A stretch of DNA of 54,802 nt from Bryobacter sp. CoA8 C33 (GTDB lineage: Bacteria > Acidobacteriota > Terriglobia > Bryobacterales > Bryobacteraceae): positions 1-54,802 of the forward strand of contig JAINDK010000015.1 in the NCBI GenBank assembly GCA_019931185.1, read 5' to 3'. The notes beneath the pieces are model-generated. The model was not told where the DNA came from and made no database searches. It was given only the letters and a program-made list of their open reading frames with translations. Below are positions 25,323 to 35,654 of this stretch, in pieces. Made by a program: the position numbers and the translations under genes. How positions within the stretch are numbered: position 1 is the stretch's first letter; each line of letters begins with the position of its first letter.

Positions 25323-26563
25323 ATGTGTTTCTTGAGATCGTCCTTTGCCACCGGAGTCTGATCACCCGTGGCCATGTTCTTGAGACTGTACTTACCCTGA
25401 GCGATTTCGTTTTCGCCCACCAGAAGGGCAAAGCGCGCCCCCAATTTGCTGGCCAGTTCCATGGCCCGCTTGAGTTTCCCAGCCGGGTTCAGTTCGACGA
25501 CGAGGCCGGCCTGCCGCAGCTGGCGCGCGATCAGGCTAGCGTGACGGAAGCTGTCTTCGTCCATGGGAGCGATAAAGAGATCGAGGCTATGGCCGAAGCG
25601 GCCGGGATTGGCTTGCTCGACGGTCATCACCAGACGATCTTCGCCGATCGAAAAGCCGATGCCCGGGGCCGGCACGCGGCTGCCGAGGCTTTCGGCCAGG
25701 CCATCGTAGCGGCCGCCGCCGAGCACGGAGTTTTGCGCCCCAAGCGCTCCTTCATGCACGATTTCGAACGTGGTGCGAGTGTAGTAATCAAGGCCGCGCA
25801 CCATGCGCGGATTGACGCTGTAGGCGATACCGCGGTCCTCCAAATACTGCCGGACACGGGCGAAATGATCGCGGGAGTCTTCATCGAGGTAATCGTGGAT
25901 CGAAGGCAGCGCCTCGATGTGAGGCTGATCCTCGGGGGCCTTGGAGTCGAGAATTCGCAGCGGGTTCGTCTCGAGCCGCCGCTGCGAATCGGCGCTCAAC
26001 CAGTCCCGCACGGGATCGAGTTGCTTATGAATGGCGGCCACGAAACGGGGCCGCGACAAGGGCGTGCCGACGCTGTTGATCATCAGCTTGTAGCCGTTGA
26101 CGCCGCAGGCATCAAGCAGCGTGCAGACCATCTCGATCACTTCCGCGTCGACAGCCGGCGAGTCCGAGCCGATCACTTCGGCTCCGATTTGAGAAAACTG
26201 GCGGTAACGGCCTTTTTGCGGACGTTCGCGGCGGAACATCGGCCCGATGTAGAACAATTTTTGCAGGCCCGGTATTTGATCGAGCCGGTGCTCGATGTAG
26301 GCGCGAATGACGCTTGCGGTGTTCTCCGGGCGCAACGTCAGGCTGGCCTCATCACGATCCTTGAAGGTATACATCTCCTTGGTGACGATGTCGGTTTCCT
26401 CACCGACACCGCGGGCGAAGAGAGCGGTTTCTTCAAAGATTGGGGTGCGGATTTCCTGATAGTTGTAGGCGCGGAAGGTATGGCGCGCTACTTCCTCGAC
26501 ATGGTTCCAGACGCTGATGGCCGGGGGCAGGATGTCGCGCGTACCCTTGACCGCGCGGATCAT
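25307..26563 (-). CDS. hisS: Histidyl-tRNA synthetase
   Basis: A 418-residue class II synthetase. Motif 2 is MFRRERPQKGRYRQFSQIGAE (about 110-130). The histidine-specific motif RGLDYYTRTTFEI lies near 258-270, followed by GGGRYDGLAESLG. A C-terminal anticodon-binding domain (about 325-418) is present. Its ATG overlaps the stop of the gamma-carbonic anhydrase gene (4 bp), and its end overlaps aspS, giving a tightly coupled operon. The hisS-aspS pairing is common in bacteria. Confidence 0.97.
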   Translation of the reverse strand: MIRAVKGTRDILPPAISVWNHVEEVARHTFRAYNYQEIRTPIFEETALFARGVGEETDIVTKEMYTFKDRDEASLTLRPENTASVIRAYIEHRLDQIPGLQKLFYIGPMFRRERPQKGRYRQFSQIGAEVIGSDSPAVDAEVIEMVCTLLDACGVNGYKLMINSVGTPLSRPRFVAAIHKQLDPVRDWLSADSQRRLETNPLRILDSKAPEDQPHIEALPSIHDYLDEDSRDHFARVRQYLEDRGIAYSVNPRMVRGLDYYTRTTFEIVHEGALGAQNSVLGGGRYDGLAESLGSRVPAPGIGFSIGEDRLVMTVEQANPGRFGHSLDLFIAPMDEDSFRHASLIARQLRQAGLVVELNPAGKLKRAMELASKLGARFALLVGENEIAQGKYSLKNMATGDQTPVAKDDLKKHICQKP

Positions 26564-27075
26564 GCCGGCTCCTCCCGGTAAATGCCCCGGGCCTCGACAT
26601 AGTGCTGAGCGTTGACACGGAAGCGCTCGGCTTCTTCCGGCGTGACGGCCCGCCGCAGCTTTGCCGGCACCCCCATGGCCAGCATTCCGGCCGGGATTTC
26701 CATGCCTTCCGGCACCAGAGTGCCCGCGGCAACGATCGCCCCGCGGCCAATCCGCGCGCCGTTGAGCACAATCGCGCCGATGCCGATCAGGGCGTCATCC
26801 TCGACGGTGCAACCGTGCAGGCAAACCTGATGGCCGACGGTGACACGGTCACCCAGGACCAAGGGAAAATCGGACGCTTCCACGTGCAGGACGCTGTTGT
26901 CCTGAACATTGGTTTCTTCCCCGATCTGAATGAAATGCACATCGCCCCGAATCGTGACCAAGGGCCAGACGCTGGAGCGTTCGCCGATCACGACGTTACC
27001 GATCACTTGTGCGCTGGGGTCAATGTAGCAGGACGAGGCAATCTTCGGCGTCATGCCGCGATAAGCCCGGATCAT
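26560..27075 (-). CDS. Gamma-carbonic-anhydrase-family hexapeptide-repeat protein
   Basis: A 171-residue left-handed beta-helix protein. Hexapeptide repeats run through about 10-135. The three zinc His of the family can be placed in the VLHVEASDFP, VTVGHQVCLHGC segments. Relatives include YrdA, PaaY and CaiE; some have carbonic anhydrase activity and some do not. I choose the ATG at 27075 (MIRAYRG), which matches the family N-terminus, over a GTG at 27090. It heads the operon with hisS and aspS, and is divergent from the S9 peptidase 32 bp away. Confidence 0.88.
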   Translation of the reverse strand: MIRAYRGMTPKIASSCYIDPSAQVIGNVVIGERSSVWPLVTIRGDVHFIQIGEETNVQDNSVLHVEASDFPLVLGDRVTVGHQVCLHGCTVEDDALIGIGAIVLNGARIGRGAIVAAGTLVPEGMEIPAGMLAMGVPAKLRRAVTPEEAERFRVNAQHYVEARGIYREEPA

Positions 27076-27107
27076 TGTGTAATTTTTCACTTTAGCATGG
27101 GCTTAGA

Positions 27108-29144
27108 ATGAGGTTGATGCGTCGTTTCCTCGCCGTTGTACTCCTGGCCGCGGGCCCGGCTTTGTTTGCGCAAAAGAAGATGCTCTCGGCCCCTGATCTC
27201 TGGAAGATCGCCCGGATCAGCGAGCCTGCTCTGTCTCCCGACGGCAAGACAGTAGCCTTCACCGTGCGCCGCTTTGACGTGGAGAGGAACTCCTCCACAC
27301 GCCAGATCTTCACCGTGCCGCTCGAGGGCGGCGAACCGAAGGCAATTACGGCTGAGGGAACGGTAAACGAAAGGCCCCGCTGGTCGGTGGACTCGAAGAG
27401 AATCTTCTGGATTTCCAATCGCGGCGGCAGCCCGCAGGTGTGGGTGATGAACGCCGACGGCAGTTCCCCGCGGCAGATCACTTCGCTTAGCACCGAGGCG
27501 GGGGGGCATCTCATCAGCCCGGACGGCAAGAGCATCGTCTTTCAATCGAGCGTCTACCCGGATTGCCCCGACGATGCCTGCAACAAGAAGCGGATCGAGG
27601 CCGAGGCCGCCGCCAAATCGAAAGCTCGCGTCTATACCGGCCTTCTCTACCGGCATTGGACCGAATACCAATCCCTCCGCCGCAACCATCTGTTCACGGT
27701 TCCAATTGAGGGCGGCAAACCGCGTGATCTGACACCCGGCCCCCGCGATGTGCCGCCCTTTTCCCTAGGCGGGCCCGACGATTATGCGATTTCCCCCGAT
27801 GGCGGTGAGCTCTGCTATGTCGCCAATCTCGATGAGACCCCGGCGCTGTCGACCAACCACGATCTCTTTGTCGTCCCCATGGCCGGTGGCGAAGCAAAGA
27901 AGATTACCGTGAATAACGCCGCCGACGTTTCTCCGGTGTACTCTCCCGATGGGCGCTATCTGGCTTACCGCGCCCAGGCGCGCGCCGGCTTTGAGAGCGA
28001 CAAGTGGCGGCTCGTGGTCATGGAACGGGCCACCGGCACGGCCACGATTCTCACCGAGGCCCTGGACCGAGCGGTGCAGTCGATTACCTGGTCGGCCGAT
28101 TCGAAGCGGCTGTTCTACACCATCGAAGACCGCGGACGGCAAACCCTTCAGTTGACTCCGGTCGCCGGAGGCGGATCGCAAACCGTGGTCAGCGGCGCCT
28201 CGCACATCGACGACGTTCAGTTCACACCGGACGGGCGAGTGATGATCTACAGCGAGCATTCCGGCTCGCGGCCGGTCGAGATTTTCAAGACCGCGTCCCG
28301 CTCGACGCCTGTTCCCTTGACACGGCTCAACGAAAAACTACTCGAAAGCTTCGAGATTCCCGCGCTCGAGGAGATTTATAGCGAGGGTGCGGAAAAAGCA
28401 CGGGTGCACAGCTTTCTTCTCAAACCTTCCGGCTTCGACCCGAAGAAGAAGTATCCTGTTCTGTTTCTGATTCATGGCGGCCCACAGGGTGCCTGGGGCC
28501 AGAGTTGGAGCTATCGCTGGAATCCTCATGTTTTCGCCGCGGCTGGCTATGTCGTAGTCATGCCTAACCCCCGCGGCTCAACCGGTTACGGACAGAAATT
28601 CACCGACGAGGTTTCCGACGATTGGGGCGGTAAAGTCTATGACGACATCATGGCCGTCGTCGACAAGATCGAAACGGAACCTTGGGCCGACAAAGGCCGC
28701 TTTGCCGCCGCCGGTGGCAGCTTTGGCGGCTACATGGTGAATTGGATCCTTGGCCGCAGCAAGCGCTTCCAGGCTCTGGTGAGCCATGCGGGCGTCTTCG
28801 ATCTGCGCTCGATGGCCGGGGAAACCGAGGAACTCTGGTTTGTGAACTGGGAATTCAAGGGGATGCCTTGGGATCAGCCGGAAACATATGCCAAGTTCAG
28901 CCCCAGCTACTTCGTCAAGGAGTTCAAGACGCCAACTCTGGTGCTGCATGGCGAGCTCGATTACCGTGTCCCCGCCGGACAGGGCCTGCAACTCTTCACC
29001 GGCCTGCAAATGATGAAAGTGCCCTCCAAGCTGGTTCTTTTCCCGGATGAAGGGCACTGGATCCTGAAGCCACAAAACAGTCTGCTCTGGTACCAGAGCT
29101 TTCTCGACTGGATTAATGAATTTACGGCAAAGAAAGCAGAGTAG
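27108..29144 (+). CDS. Secreted S9-family prolyl oligopeptidase (DPP-like)
   Basis: A 678-residue serine peptidase with a signal peptide (MRLMRRFLAVVLLAAGPALF). Residues about 35-400 form a TolB/WD-like beta-propeller (repeated SPDGK and DG-S blocks such as EPALSPDGKTVAFTV). The C-terminal alpha/beta hydrolase starts around 430 (LFLIHGGPQGAW). It contains NPRGSTGYG and the nucleophile motif GGSFGGY with Ser at about 538; Asp is in HGELDYRVP and His in FPDEGHWI. It likely trims dipeptides or short peptides outside the cytoplasm, like DPP5. It stands alone; a short hairpin lies at its 3' end. Confidence 0.93.
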   Translation: MRLMRRFLAVVLLAAGPALFAQKKMLSAPDLWKIARISEPALSPDGKTVAFTVRRFDVERNSSTRQIFTVPLEGGEPKAITAEGTVNERPRWSVDSKRIFWISNRGGSPQVWVMNADGSSPRQITSLSTEAGGHLISPDGKSIVFQSSVYPDCPDDACNKKRIEAEAAAKSKARVYTGLLYRHWTEYQSLRRNHLFTVPIEGGKPRDLTPGPRDVPPFSLGGPDDYAISPDGGELCYVANLDETPALSTNHDLFVVPMAGGEAKKITVNNAADVSPVYSPDGRYLAYRAQARAGFESDKWRLVVMERATGTATILTEALDRAVQSITWSADSKRLFYTIEDRGRQTLQLTPVAGGGSQTVVSGASHIDDVQFTPDGRVMIYSEHSGSRPVEIFKTASRSTPVPLTRLNEKLLESFEIPALEEIYSEGAEKARVHSFLLKPSGFDPKKKYPVLFLIHGGPQGAWGQSWSYRWNPHVFAAAGYVVVMPNPRGSTGYGQKFTDEVSDDWGGKVYDDIMAVVDKIETEPWADKGRFAAAGGSFGGYMVNWILGRSKRFQALVSHAGVFDLRSMAGETEELWFVNWEFKGMPWDQPETYAKFSPSYFVKEFKTPTLVLHGELDYRVPAGQGLQLFTGLQMMKVPSKLVLFPDEGHWILKPQNSLLWYQSFLDWINEFTAKKAE

Positions 29145-29158
29145 CCGCCACGCGGCTA
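29142..29158. terminator. Short hairpin between convergent genes
   Basis: TAGCCGC (29142-29148) and GCGGCTA (29152-29158) form a perfect 7-bp stem with a 3-nt loop. It includes the stop codons of both convergent genes. No strong T-tract follows, so termination is only possible, not certain. Confidence 0.35.
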
Positions 29159-30301
29159 GCCCTGTTTCACGGTCTTCCAGGAGCGTTCGCGCGCGCTCGC
29201 GAGAACCGCGTCGGTGACATAGTCGGTTTGCAGCGCATCGCGGAAATTCGGCCCCGCCGGCTGGCCCGATTCAAGCCCAGCGACAAAGTCCGCCACCTGA
29301 TGCACGAAGCTGTGCTCGTAGCCGATTTGCAGGCCGGGCACCCACCAGTTCTTCATATAGGGTTGGTCGCCGTCGGTGATGTGAATCGACTTCCAGCCGC
29401 GCAGACGGCCCTCATCGGCGTGATCGAAGTATTGCAGCCGGTGCAGGTCGTGCAGATCCCAAAACACTGAAGCCTTCTCGCCGTTCATCTCGAGGGTGTA
29501 CAGCGCCTTGTGTCCGCGGGCATAGCGCGTGGCCTCAAACGTTGCCAGTGATCCGTTGGCGAAGCGAGCCAGGAACAGGCTGGCATCATCGATGCCTACC
29601 TTCTCCACCTTGCCGGTGAGGTTGTGCATGCGCTCCTTGACGAAGGTCTCCGTCATCGCCGAGACCTCGACGATGGGGCCGTTCAGCCAGATCGCCGTAT
29701 CGATGCAATGCGCCAGCAAGTCTCCGGTCACGCCGGAACCCGCCACGTTCACATCCAGCCGCCACAGCGCGGCGCCGCCCTGCGGCAGGTCGGCGTTGAT
29801 CGTCCAATCCTGGAGGAACTTGGCGCGGTAGTGGAAGATGCGGCCGAGGCGGCCTTCCTCGACCAGTTGCTTGGCCATGGTCACGGCGGGCACGCGGCGG
29901 TAGTTGTACCAAACCATGTTCGCCACACCCGCCTTCTCGACGGCGGCCACCATTTCTTCACTCTCGGCGGAATTGCGGCCCAGCGGCTTTTCGCACAGGA
30001 TCATCTTGCCCGCGGCCGCGGCGGCCAGCGCGATTTCCCGGTGAGTATCGTTGGGGCTCGCAATGTCGATCACGTCGATGTCCGGCCGATCGACCAGCTT
30101 GCGCCAATCGGTCTCTATCGACTCATAACCCCAATTGGCGGCAAAGGCCCGCGCCTTGTCCTCGGAGCGGGCGCAGGCGGCCTTGAGCACGATTTCATGT
30201 TCCAGCGGGAAGAAATTCCCCACCTTGCGAAACGCATTCGAATGAGCACGGCCCATGAAGCCGTACCCGATCATTCCCAAATTCAGTTTCTTTTTTGCCA
30301 T
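29156..30301 (-). CDS. Gfo/Idh/MocA-family oxidoreductase
   Basis: A 381-residue NAD(P)-dependent sugar dehydrogenase. The Rossmann motif is [16 protein letters not shown] (about 8-23), [15 protein letters not shown] (near 98) carries the conserved EKP lysine, and the C-terminal alpha/beta domain follows. No signal peptide, so it is cytoplasmic. Enzymes of this family oxidise or reduce inositols, glucose and 3-keto-sugars. It is 7 bp downstream of the TIM-barrel isomerase gene, a pairing typical of inositol or 3-keto-sugar pathways, which fits the GMC dehydrogenases farther along. Substrate not determined. Confidence 0.9.
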   Translation of the reverse strand: MAKKKLNLGMIGYGFMGRAHSNAFRKVGNFFPLEHEIVLKAACARSEDKARAFAANWGYESIETDWRKLVDRPDIDVIDIASPNDTHREIALAAAAAGKMILCEKPLGRNSAESEEMVAAVEKAGVANMVWYNYRRVPAVTMAKQLVEEGRLGRIFHYRAKFLQDWTINADLPQGGAALWRLDVNVAGSGVTGDLLAHCIDTAIWLNGPIVEVSAMTETFVKERMHNLTGKVEKVGIDDASLFLARFANGSLATFEATRYARGHKALYTLEMNGEKASVFWDLHDLHRLQYFDHADEGRLRGWKSIHITDGDQPYMKNWWVPGLQIGYEHSFVHQVADFVAGLESGQPAGPNFRDALQTDYVTDAVLASARERSWKTVKQG

Positions 30302-30308
30302 GGTTTGC

Positions 30309-31352
30309 TTACTCCGTCCAGCCGTGCGCCTCGCGCACCGAAATCATCGCCGCCAGAATGCTGTTCCAGGTTTCCTGCTTCAACAGCGTCTCGTTGGTGA
30401 ACATACAGCCGTCCCAGCAAATGTGCTGAAACTTCCGGGTGAGGTTCCCTTGACCGTCGCGCAACCAGTAGCCCGCGTCGCGCGCCACGTTGAGCTTGCC
30501 ATTGGCGTCAGTCGGCAGACAGTGCCGGCCCGTCTTGTCATGCGAGCCCGAGCCTTTCACGGTCGCGTCGTTCTGCGCCACATGGAAGTCGAAGGTCCAG
30601 GGCCGCAGCACGTCCGTCATCTGTTTGAGGGCAGCATCGAGCACGGCACGGTCAGCCCAGTCATAGCCCTCGGGAAGAATGCGATGCTCCGGCGCGTTGT
30701 AACCCATCGTGTACAGCAGCGTGTGGGCCATGTCGGCCTGGAATCCCACCGTCTCCGGCTCAGCGGTCAGCTCAAGCAACTGTTGCATGTATTTCCAGGA
30801 GTGCATCCCGCCCCAGCAAATCTCGCCTTCGGCCGCCAACCTCTCCCCATGATCGCGGGCGATGCGCGCGGCTTCCTTAAACGTAGCGGCGATCTTCTTC
30901 TGATTGCCTTCGGGATCTTGCGCCCAATCGTGGGGCGAGCAAGCTGAATCGATACGCACAATGCCATAGGGCCGAATTCCAATCGCCCGCAACCGCGAAG
31001 CAATGTGGCAAGCCTTGCGAACGCTCGAAAGAAAGGCTGCCCTTTCCTCCTCGCTCCCCATAGCGGAACCGCCTCCGGTAGGCGGCCACACAGGCGCGAC
31101 GACGCTGCCGACCTGGAAACCCTTGGCAGCGATCTTGTCGGCCAAGGCTTGGATGGCAGCCTCATCGGCGTCAATGCTCGTATGCGGTTCGAACAAAAAC
31201 AGGTCCACGCCATCAAAGCGAACCCCGTTTACTCCGGCTTTCGCCGTCAGATCGAGCATCGTATCCAGATCGATTGGCGGCTCGGAATCAGGCCCTTTGC
31301 CCACCAGGCCGGGCCACATGGCATTATGCAGCTTGGGAAATGCATTCGACAT
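30309..31352 (-). CDS. Sugar phosphate isomerase/epimerase-type TIM barrel protein
   Basis: A 347-residue cytoplasmic protein of the AP-endonuclease-2/xylose-isomerase-like clan. TIM-barrel strands are visible at [52 protein letters not shown] and [16 protein letters not shown]. Glu, Asp and His in these strands ([25 protein letters not shown]) could bind a divalent metal. Close relatives isomerise or epimerise keto-sugars or inososes. It is followed by the Gfo/Idh/MocA gene and starts 90 bp from the divergent metallopeptidase gene. Confidence 0.8.
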   Translation of the reverse strand: MSNAFPKLHNAMWPGLVGKGPDSEPPIDLDTMLDLTAKAGVNGVRFDGVDLFLFEPHTSIDADEAAIQALADKIAAKGFQVGSVVAPVWPPTGGGSAMGSEEERAAFLSSVRKACHIASRLRAIGIRPYGIVRIDSACSPHDWAQDPEGNQKKIAATFKEAARIARDHGERLAAEGEICWGGMHSWKYMQQLLELTAEPETVGFQADMAHTLLYTMGYNAPEHRILPEGYDWADRAVLDAALKQMTDVLRPWTFDFHVAQNDATVKGSGSHDKTGRHCLPTDANGKLNVARDAGYWLRDGQGNLTRKFQHICWDGCMFTNETLLKQETWNSILAAMISVREAHGWTE

Positions 31353-31442
31353 AGCTGTTACAGCATATCAACGACGCGCGCTCCCTCCCGAAGGGCCGCT
31401 AATGCGGCTGATGAATTAGCATGAAAGGGGGAGAGTTTATTC

Positions 31443-32324
31443 ATGCGTTGGGACCAAAGTCACGAAAGCGAAGATATTGAAGACCGCCGCGGAGAGAGCA
31501 GCGGTGGGAGTGCGCTCGGTTTTGGCGGCGGCTTCGGTGGGATGCGCGTTGGATTGGGCGGTCTCGTTGTTCTCGGCGTGCTCAGCTTTGTATTCAAGGT
31601 CGACCTCATCAGCCCCTTTCTCGGCCTCGGCGGAGGCTCTTCCCTGCCAGTGGCCGCCCGCCGCGAGCCCCGCGTGAGTTCCCCCGAGGAGGAGACACTC
31701 AAGCGCTTTGTCGGCTTCGTTCTCGACGATGCGCAAAACACCTGGACCAAGATCCTTCCTGAACAACAGGGTGTGTCGTACCGCAAGTCGAAGCTGGTCG
31801 TTTTTCGCGATTACGTGCGCAGCGGCTGCGGGGATGCACAAGGTGCGATGGGGCCGTTCTACTGCCCGGCCGATGAGCGCGTCTACATCGACCTCAATTT
31901 CTATGACGAATTGAAGCGCAAGTTCGGCGCCCCCGGGGATTTTGCGCAAGCCTATGTCATCGCGCACGAACTCGGCCACCATCTGCAGAACGTTCTCGGG
32001 ATCGAGCGAAAAGTGCGCCTCGCCCAGGAACGCAATCCGCGGGCGCAGAAACAACTCAGCGTCCTCATGGAGCTGCAGGCGGACTGCTTTGCGGGAGTCT
32101 GGGCTCATTCGACCGGTCAGCGGGGCCTACTCGAGGCCGGTGACGTCGACGAGGCCTTGCGCGCCGCGGCCGCCGTCGGCGACGACCACATCCAGCAGAG
32201 GACCACCGGCCGAATCCGCCCCGAAAGTTTCACTCACGGATCCTCAGCCCAGCGCAAGGAGTGGTTCGGCCGCGGCTTTGAATCCGGTAAGGTTTCCGCT
32301 TGCAACACGTTCGCGGAAAACTGA
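31443..32324 (+). CDS. Neutral zinc metallopeptidase, YpfJ-like
   Basis: A 293-residue protein of the KPN_02809/YpfJ family. A Gly-rich N-terminus (about 18-45) runs into one membrane helix (VGLGGLVVLGVLSFVF). The zinc motif HELGHH starts at 175, preceded by YCPADERVYIDLNFY, and is followed by the family's ELQADCFAGVWAH, which supplies the third ligand. It is predicted to be a membrane-anchored peptidase with its domain outside the membrane. A strong GGGGGAG site lies about 8 bp before the ATG. Its last 25 bp overlap truA. Confidence 0.92.
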   Translation: MRWDQSHESEDIEDRRGESSGGSALGFGGGFGGMRVGLGGLVVLGVLSFVFKVDLISPFLGLGGGSSLPVAARREPRVSSPEEETLKRFVGFVLDDAQNTWTKILPEQQGVSYRKSKLVVFRDYVRSGCGDAQGAMGPFYCPADERVYIDLNFYDELKRKFGAPGDFAQAYVIAHELGHHLQNVLGIERKVRLAQERNPRAQKQLSVLMELQADCFAGVWAHSTGQRGLLEAGDVDEALRAAAAVGDDHIQQRTTGRIRPESFTHGSSAQRKEWFGRGFESGKVSACNTFAEN

Positions 32325-33091
32325 AACAATCCGGGCCGAATTGTTGCCTACGGCTCGATCTCGAATACGATGGCAGCAAGTACAGCGGCTGGGCCGAGCA
32401 GCGCAATGCCCGCACCGTGATGGGCGAACTGCGGCTGGCAACCGAAGCTGTACTGGGCGTTCCCGTCGAGATGGCCGGAGCCGGACGCACCGACGCCGGA
32501 GTCCATGCCCGTGGCCAGGTCGCCCATCTGAAGTTCTTCTCGCCCCGGCCGCCGCGGCCGGAACAACTCCTCCAGTCGATCAATCAGAGGCTACCCGCCG
32601 AAATTGCCCTCCGCCGTATTTCCCAAGCTCCTCTTGCCTTTCATGCCCGGCACGACGCCATCGAGCGCGAGTACGTCTATCAAATCGCCACCCGCAAGCT
32701 GGCCTTCGAGAAGAAGTATGTCTGGTGGGTTAAGGAGCCGCTTGACATTGATCTCATGCAATCCGCCGCGCTTACCTTCGTGGGCCGCCATGATTTCCGC
32801 TGCTTCCAAGCGCCCGACCCGGCCCGCCCCCGCGAGTCTTCAATTGTGGTCGTCCATCGGTCCGAGTTGAGCGTTATAGAAGACCACGTTCTGTTTCGCA
32901 TCGCCGCCTCACACTTTCTCTGGCGCATGGTCCGGCGTCTGATGGGGGTGCTGGTACGCCTGGGTACGCAGCAGATTTCCCCAGCCGACGTGGCGCTATT
33001 GCTTGCCGCCAAGCAGGATCCACGGCTCGATGTCGCTGCCTGGACCGCGCCGGCGGCGGGCTTGTTCTTCGAGCGTGTTCGCTACCGCTAG
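32300..33091 (+). CDS. truA: tRNA pseudouridine synthase A
   Basis: A 263-residue enzyme that makes pseudouridine at positions 38-40 of tRNA anticodon arms. The catalytic Asp is in [14 protein letters not shown] (Asp65). [18 protein letters not shown] and the C-terminal [17 protein letters not shown] are also typical. The start is a TTG inside the end of the metallopeptidase gene; no ATG or GTG lies close in frame. The stop shares CTAG with the stop of the convergent cytochrome gene. Confidence 0.94.
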   Translation: MQHVRGKLKQSGPNCCLRLDLEYDGSKYSGWAEQRNARTVMGELRLATEAVLGVPVEMAGAGRTDAGVHARGQVAHLKFFSPRPPRPEQLLQSINQRLPAEIALRRISQAPLAFHARHDAIEREYVYQIATRKLAFEKKYVWWVKEPLDIDLMQSAALTFVGRHDFRCFQAPDPARPRESSIVVVHRSELSVIEDHVLFRIAASHFLWRMVRRLMGVLVRLGTQQISPADVALLLAAKQDPRLDVAAWTAPAAGLFFERVRYR

Positions 33092-33561
33092 TGCACCTTG
33101 TCGTGGCAGAAGGTGCAGTCGTTGGAGACCTTCATCTGACGGTGACAATCCATGCAGGAGCCCATCGACAAGTCCTTCACCTTCGCCATTACCTCCAGTC
33201 CCACCACCTCTCCATGGCACTTCTCGCATGTCAATCCGGCATCGGAGTGCGACTTATGACTCCAGTAAACGAAGGTCGGCACCTGGTAGACCCGCACCCA
33301 CGGCACACGCTTCTTTTCCTGAAAGAACCGCGCGAGCTTCTGGATTTCTTCGGAGTCTTTCTTGATCACCTGATGGCAGCCCATGCATTTCGCCTCGGCC
33401 GGAAAGGTCATCATTTCCCCCGGAGCCGGATTGACATGGCAGGTGGCGCACTTCAGATTCAAAGTGCCGGCGTGTTGCTTGTGGCTGAAGGCCAGAGGCT
33501 GCTTTGGCCCCTCCCCCGCCCAAAGCAAAACACAGCCCAGCAGAACGGCAAGATACTTCAT
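33088..33561 (-). CDS. Five-heme periplasmic c-type cytochrome
   Basis: A 157-residue protein with a signal peptide ([18 protein letters not shown]). It has five CxxCH heme motifs, at 38-42 (CATCH), 59-63 (CMGCH), 112-116 (CEKCH), 136-140 (CMDCH) and 149-153 (CTFCH), and several other His residues for axial ligation ([14 protein letters not shown]). It resembles cytochrome c7/class III-type electron carriers. Its ATG overlaps the stop of the GMC gene (ATGA), so it is probably the electron acceptor of that dehydrogenase. Confidence 0.9.
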   Translation of the reverse strand: MKYLAVLLGCVLLWAGEGPKQPLAFSHKQHAGTLNLKCATCHVNPAPGEMMTFPAEAKCMGCHQVIKKDSEEIQKLARFFQEKKRVPWVRVYQVPTFVYWSHKSHSDAGLTCEKCHGEVVGLEVMAKVKDLSMGSCMDCHRQMKVSNDCTFCHDKVH

Positions 33562-35123
33562 AGGTTGCCCTTCCTTGATTCTCCCACCAGATACTCGCTG
33601 GCGCGCAGGGCGAGGGCAAGAATCGTCAGCGTCGGATTCTGCGCCCCACCGCTTACGAACGCACTGCCGTCGACGACAAAGAGATTCCTCACATCATGGG
33701 CTTGGTTATAGCCGTTGAGCACGCTCGTCTTCGGATTCGCCCCCATGCGGCAGGTACCGAGTTCGTGTATGCTTTCCCCCGGCGGCACAAACTCCCAGTG
33801 CTTAGACAGGATCTCGAAGCCGGACTCCCGGCAGAGCTCCTCAGCCGTTTGCATCGAATCCTTGGCCATCGCTGTCTCGTTGGCCGTGTACTTCTGGTTG
33901 ATATGCAAAACGGGTATGCCCCAGTGGTCGGTTTTCTGGCGATTGATCCGCACGGCGCTCTCATAGCGCGGCAACACTTCCCCCATCGTGGTCAGAGAGA
34001 AACCCGCCCCCTGCGTCTCGGCCAGATCCTTCCACAACTTTTCGCCGTAGCTCGAAAAGTATTGCGGGCCCGGACTGTTGCCGCTGCCAAAGTCGTAGGC
34101 ATAGCCGCGGATAAAGTCCTTCGATTTTTCCTTGAGATTACGAAAGCGCGGAACATAGCCGCCACCGCCGATCCGGTTCCGGCCGCCCTTGCCCGCTTTC
34201 GCTTCCGGCACCACCGCCTGCACCACGTTCTTGACATAGAACTGATCAAACAGATAGTGCCCCAGCACGCCGCTCGAATTCGCCAGGCCGCTGTTGAGCA
34301 GAATCCGGGTTGACTCAAGGCACGAAGCGCCGAGCACCACGGCCTTGGCCTTTACCTCAAACTCGCGTTTGCTTACACGATCGATGAAATGCGCCCCCGT
34401 AGCCCGGCCGGTCTTGCGGTCCTTCGTGATTTCGCGCACGACAGCATTCGGAACCAGCGTCAGATTGCCCGTCGCCAGCGCATCGGGCAACAACAAGTTC
34501 AAGCTGCTGGCCAGCGTACCCGTGCTGCGGCGTTGCTTCGTTGTCGGCACGCCGTGCTTGCGGCAGGTGGCGAGAAAGCGCGTTACCGTTTCGCTGTCGC
34601 GCGATTCATCGGGCAGAAACACGCCATCGGGTATCTGCTCGAAGCCCTCCTTGCGCCCGCTGACGCGGAACATGGGCTCGACGCGGTCATAGAACGGGGC
34701 CAGATCGTCATACGATATCGGCCAGTTCTCACCGAAGCCATCGTGGTCTTTGCACTTGAATTCATAGTTGCTGAGCCGCCACGAAGCCCGGCCCCAGGCC
34801 AGCGTCTTTCCGCCAACGAGCCGGATGCGTACCCAATAATAAGGGTCCGCCGGATCATAAGTGTAGGGATTGAGCTTCTCATCGGCCCACATGTTCGCGT
34901 TGAACTCATTGGCCTGGGTGACGTGAGGAAAACGTCCAGGCTTGCCAAATCCGCGATACGGCAGATCGGCGACCGGCTTCAGGACGCGCTGCCTGTCAGG
35001 GTCGATGAGCGGGCCGGCATCGAGCATCAAACACTTGACGCCGAGTTTGGTCAGCGTGTGCGCGGCCATGCCCCCGCTGGCGCCGCTCCCAATGATCAGT
35101 ACATCGTATTCCGTTTTTGCCAT
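33558..35123 (-). CDS. GMC-family FAD-dependent dehydrogenase, cassette 1
   Basis: A 521-residue flavoenzyme of the glucose-methanol-choline type. The FAD motif is [16 protein letters not shown] (about 9-24). The C-terminal catalytic part has HELGTCRMG and [17 protein letters not shown]. There is no signal peptide; relatives are carried across the membrane with a Tat-signal small subunit, which is encoded just upstream. Unlike its paralogue at 37934-39496, it lacks the four-Cys cluster near residue 190. The enzyme probably oxidises a sugar or glycoside and passes electrons to the five-heme cytochrome encoded downstream. Confidence 0.92.
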   Translation of the reverse strand: MAKTEYDVLIIGSGASGGMAAHTLTKLGVKCLMLDAGPLIDPDRQRVLKPVADLPYRGFGKPGRFPHVTQANEFNANMWADEKLNPYTYDPADPYYWVRIRLVGGKTLAWGRASWRLSNYEFKCKDHDGFGENWPISYDDLAPFYDRVEPMFRVSGRKEGFEQIPDGVFLPDESRDSETVTRFLATCRKHGVPTTKQRRSTGTLASSLNLLLPDALATGNLTLVPNAVVREITKDRKTGRATGAHFIDRVSKREFEVKAKAVVLGASCLESTRILLNSGLANSSGVLGHYLFDQFYVKNVVQAVVPEAKAGKGGRNRIGGGGYVPRFRNLKEKSKDFIRGYAYDFGSGNSPGPQYFSSYGEKLWKDLAETQGAGFSLTTMGEVLPRYESAVRINRQKTDHWGIPVLHINQKYTANETAMAKDSMQTAEELCRESGFEILSKHWEFVPPGESIHELGTCRMGANPKTSVLNGYNQAHDVRNLFVVDGSAFVSGGAQNPTLTILALALRASEYLVGESRKGNL

Positions 35124-35132
35124 GGTTCGTCG

Positions 35133-35648
35133 CTACTCCACCGGCAGCCAGTAGCTGCCCACACCCGCCGCCGCGCGGCTGCGCGCCGACATAGCCTCGG
35201 CCCACTGACGTGAATTCACCGTCGCCTGATAGAAGGCCACCTTGGCCGCGGCGAGAAACTTTCCGTAAGCCGTCTTGGGCCCCGCGTAGCTCCAAGGCTT
35301 TGATAACTCTTCGAGCGCCGCCGCCATGCCAGCCTTTCGCCGGAGCTGAAAAGTGGCAAGGCCTTGTTTGTACAAAGTCTGCGCGTCCGCTGGGCTCTGC
35401 CCCAGAAGAAAGTCGAGGAACTCGGCAGCCTCGGCCTCAATTGCCCCCGGACGTCCGTCATAGGCGGGGATCAAAGCCGCCCCCAACTCAGCAAAGACCG
35501 CAAATTCGGCAGCCGTGAAAAATCGCGGCAGCCCCATGGCTACGGCTTCACCCAGCGTTGCCGGAATCGCCGCTCCGCCGCTTTCCTGCCATGCCTTCGC
35601 CACCGGAGCGAGCCCGAGCATCGAATACAAAATCGCTCTTCTATTCAT
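35133..35648 (-). CDS. Gluconate 2-dehydrogenase subunit 3-family protein, cassette 1
   Basis: A 171-residue small subunit. The N-terminus MNRRAILYSMLGLAPVAKAW looks like a twin-arginine signal. The body FFTAAEFAVFAELGAALIP matches the family opening (F-x-x-x-E-x-x-x-L-x-x-L-x-x-x-I-I-P). Such proteins pair with GMC subunits in gluconate, fructose and glucoside 3-dehydrogenases (LacC-like) and take the flavoprotein through the Tat system. It is 9 bp upstream of its GMC gene and 6 bp downstream of the lactonase gene. Confidence 0.85.
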   Translation of the reverse strand: MNRRAILYSMLGLAPVAKAWQESGGAAIPATLGEAVAMGLPRFFTAAEFAVFAELGAALIPAYDGRPGAIEAEAAEFLDFLLGQSPADAQTLYKQGLATFQLRRKAGMAAALEELSKPWSYAGPKTAYGKFLAAAKVAFYQATVNSRQWAEAMSARSRAAAGVGSYWLPVE

Positions 35649-35654
35649 TTCTCT

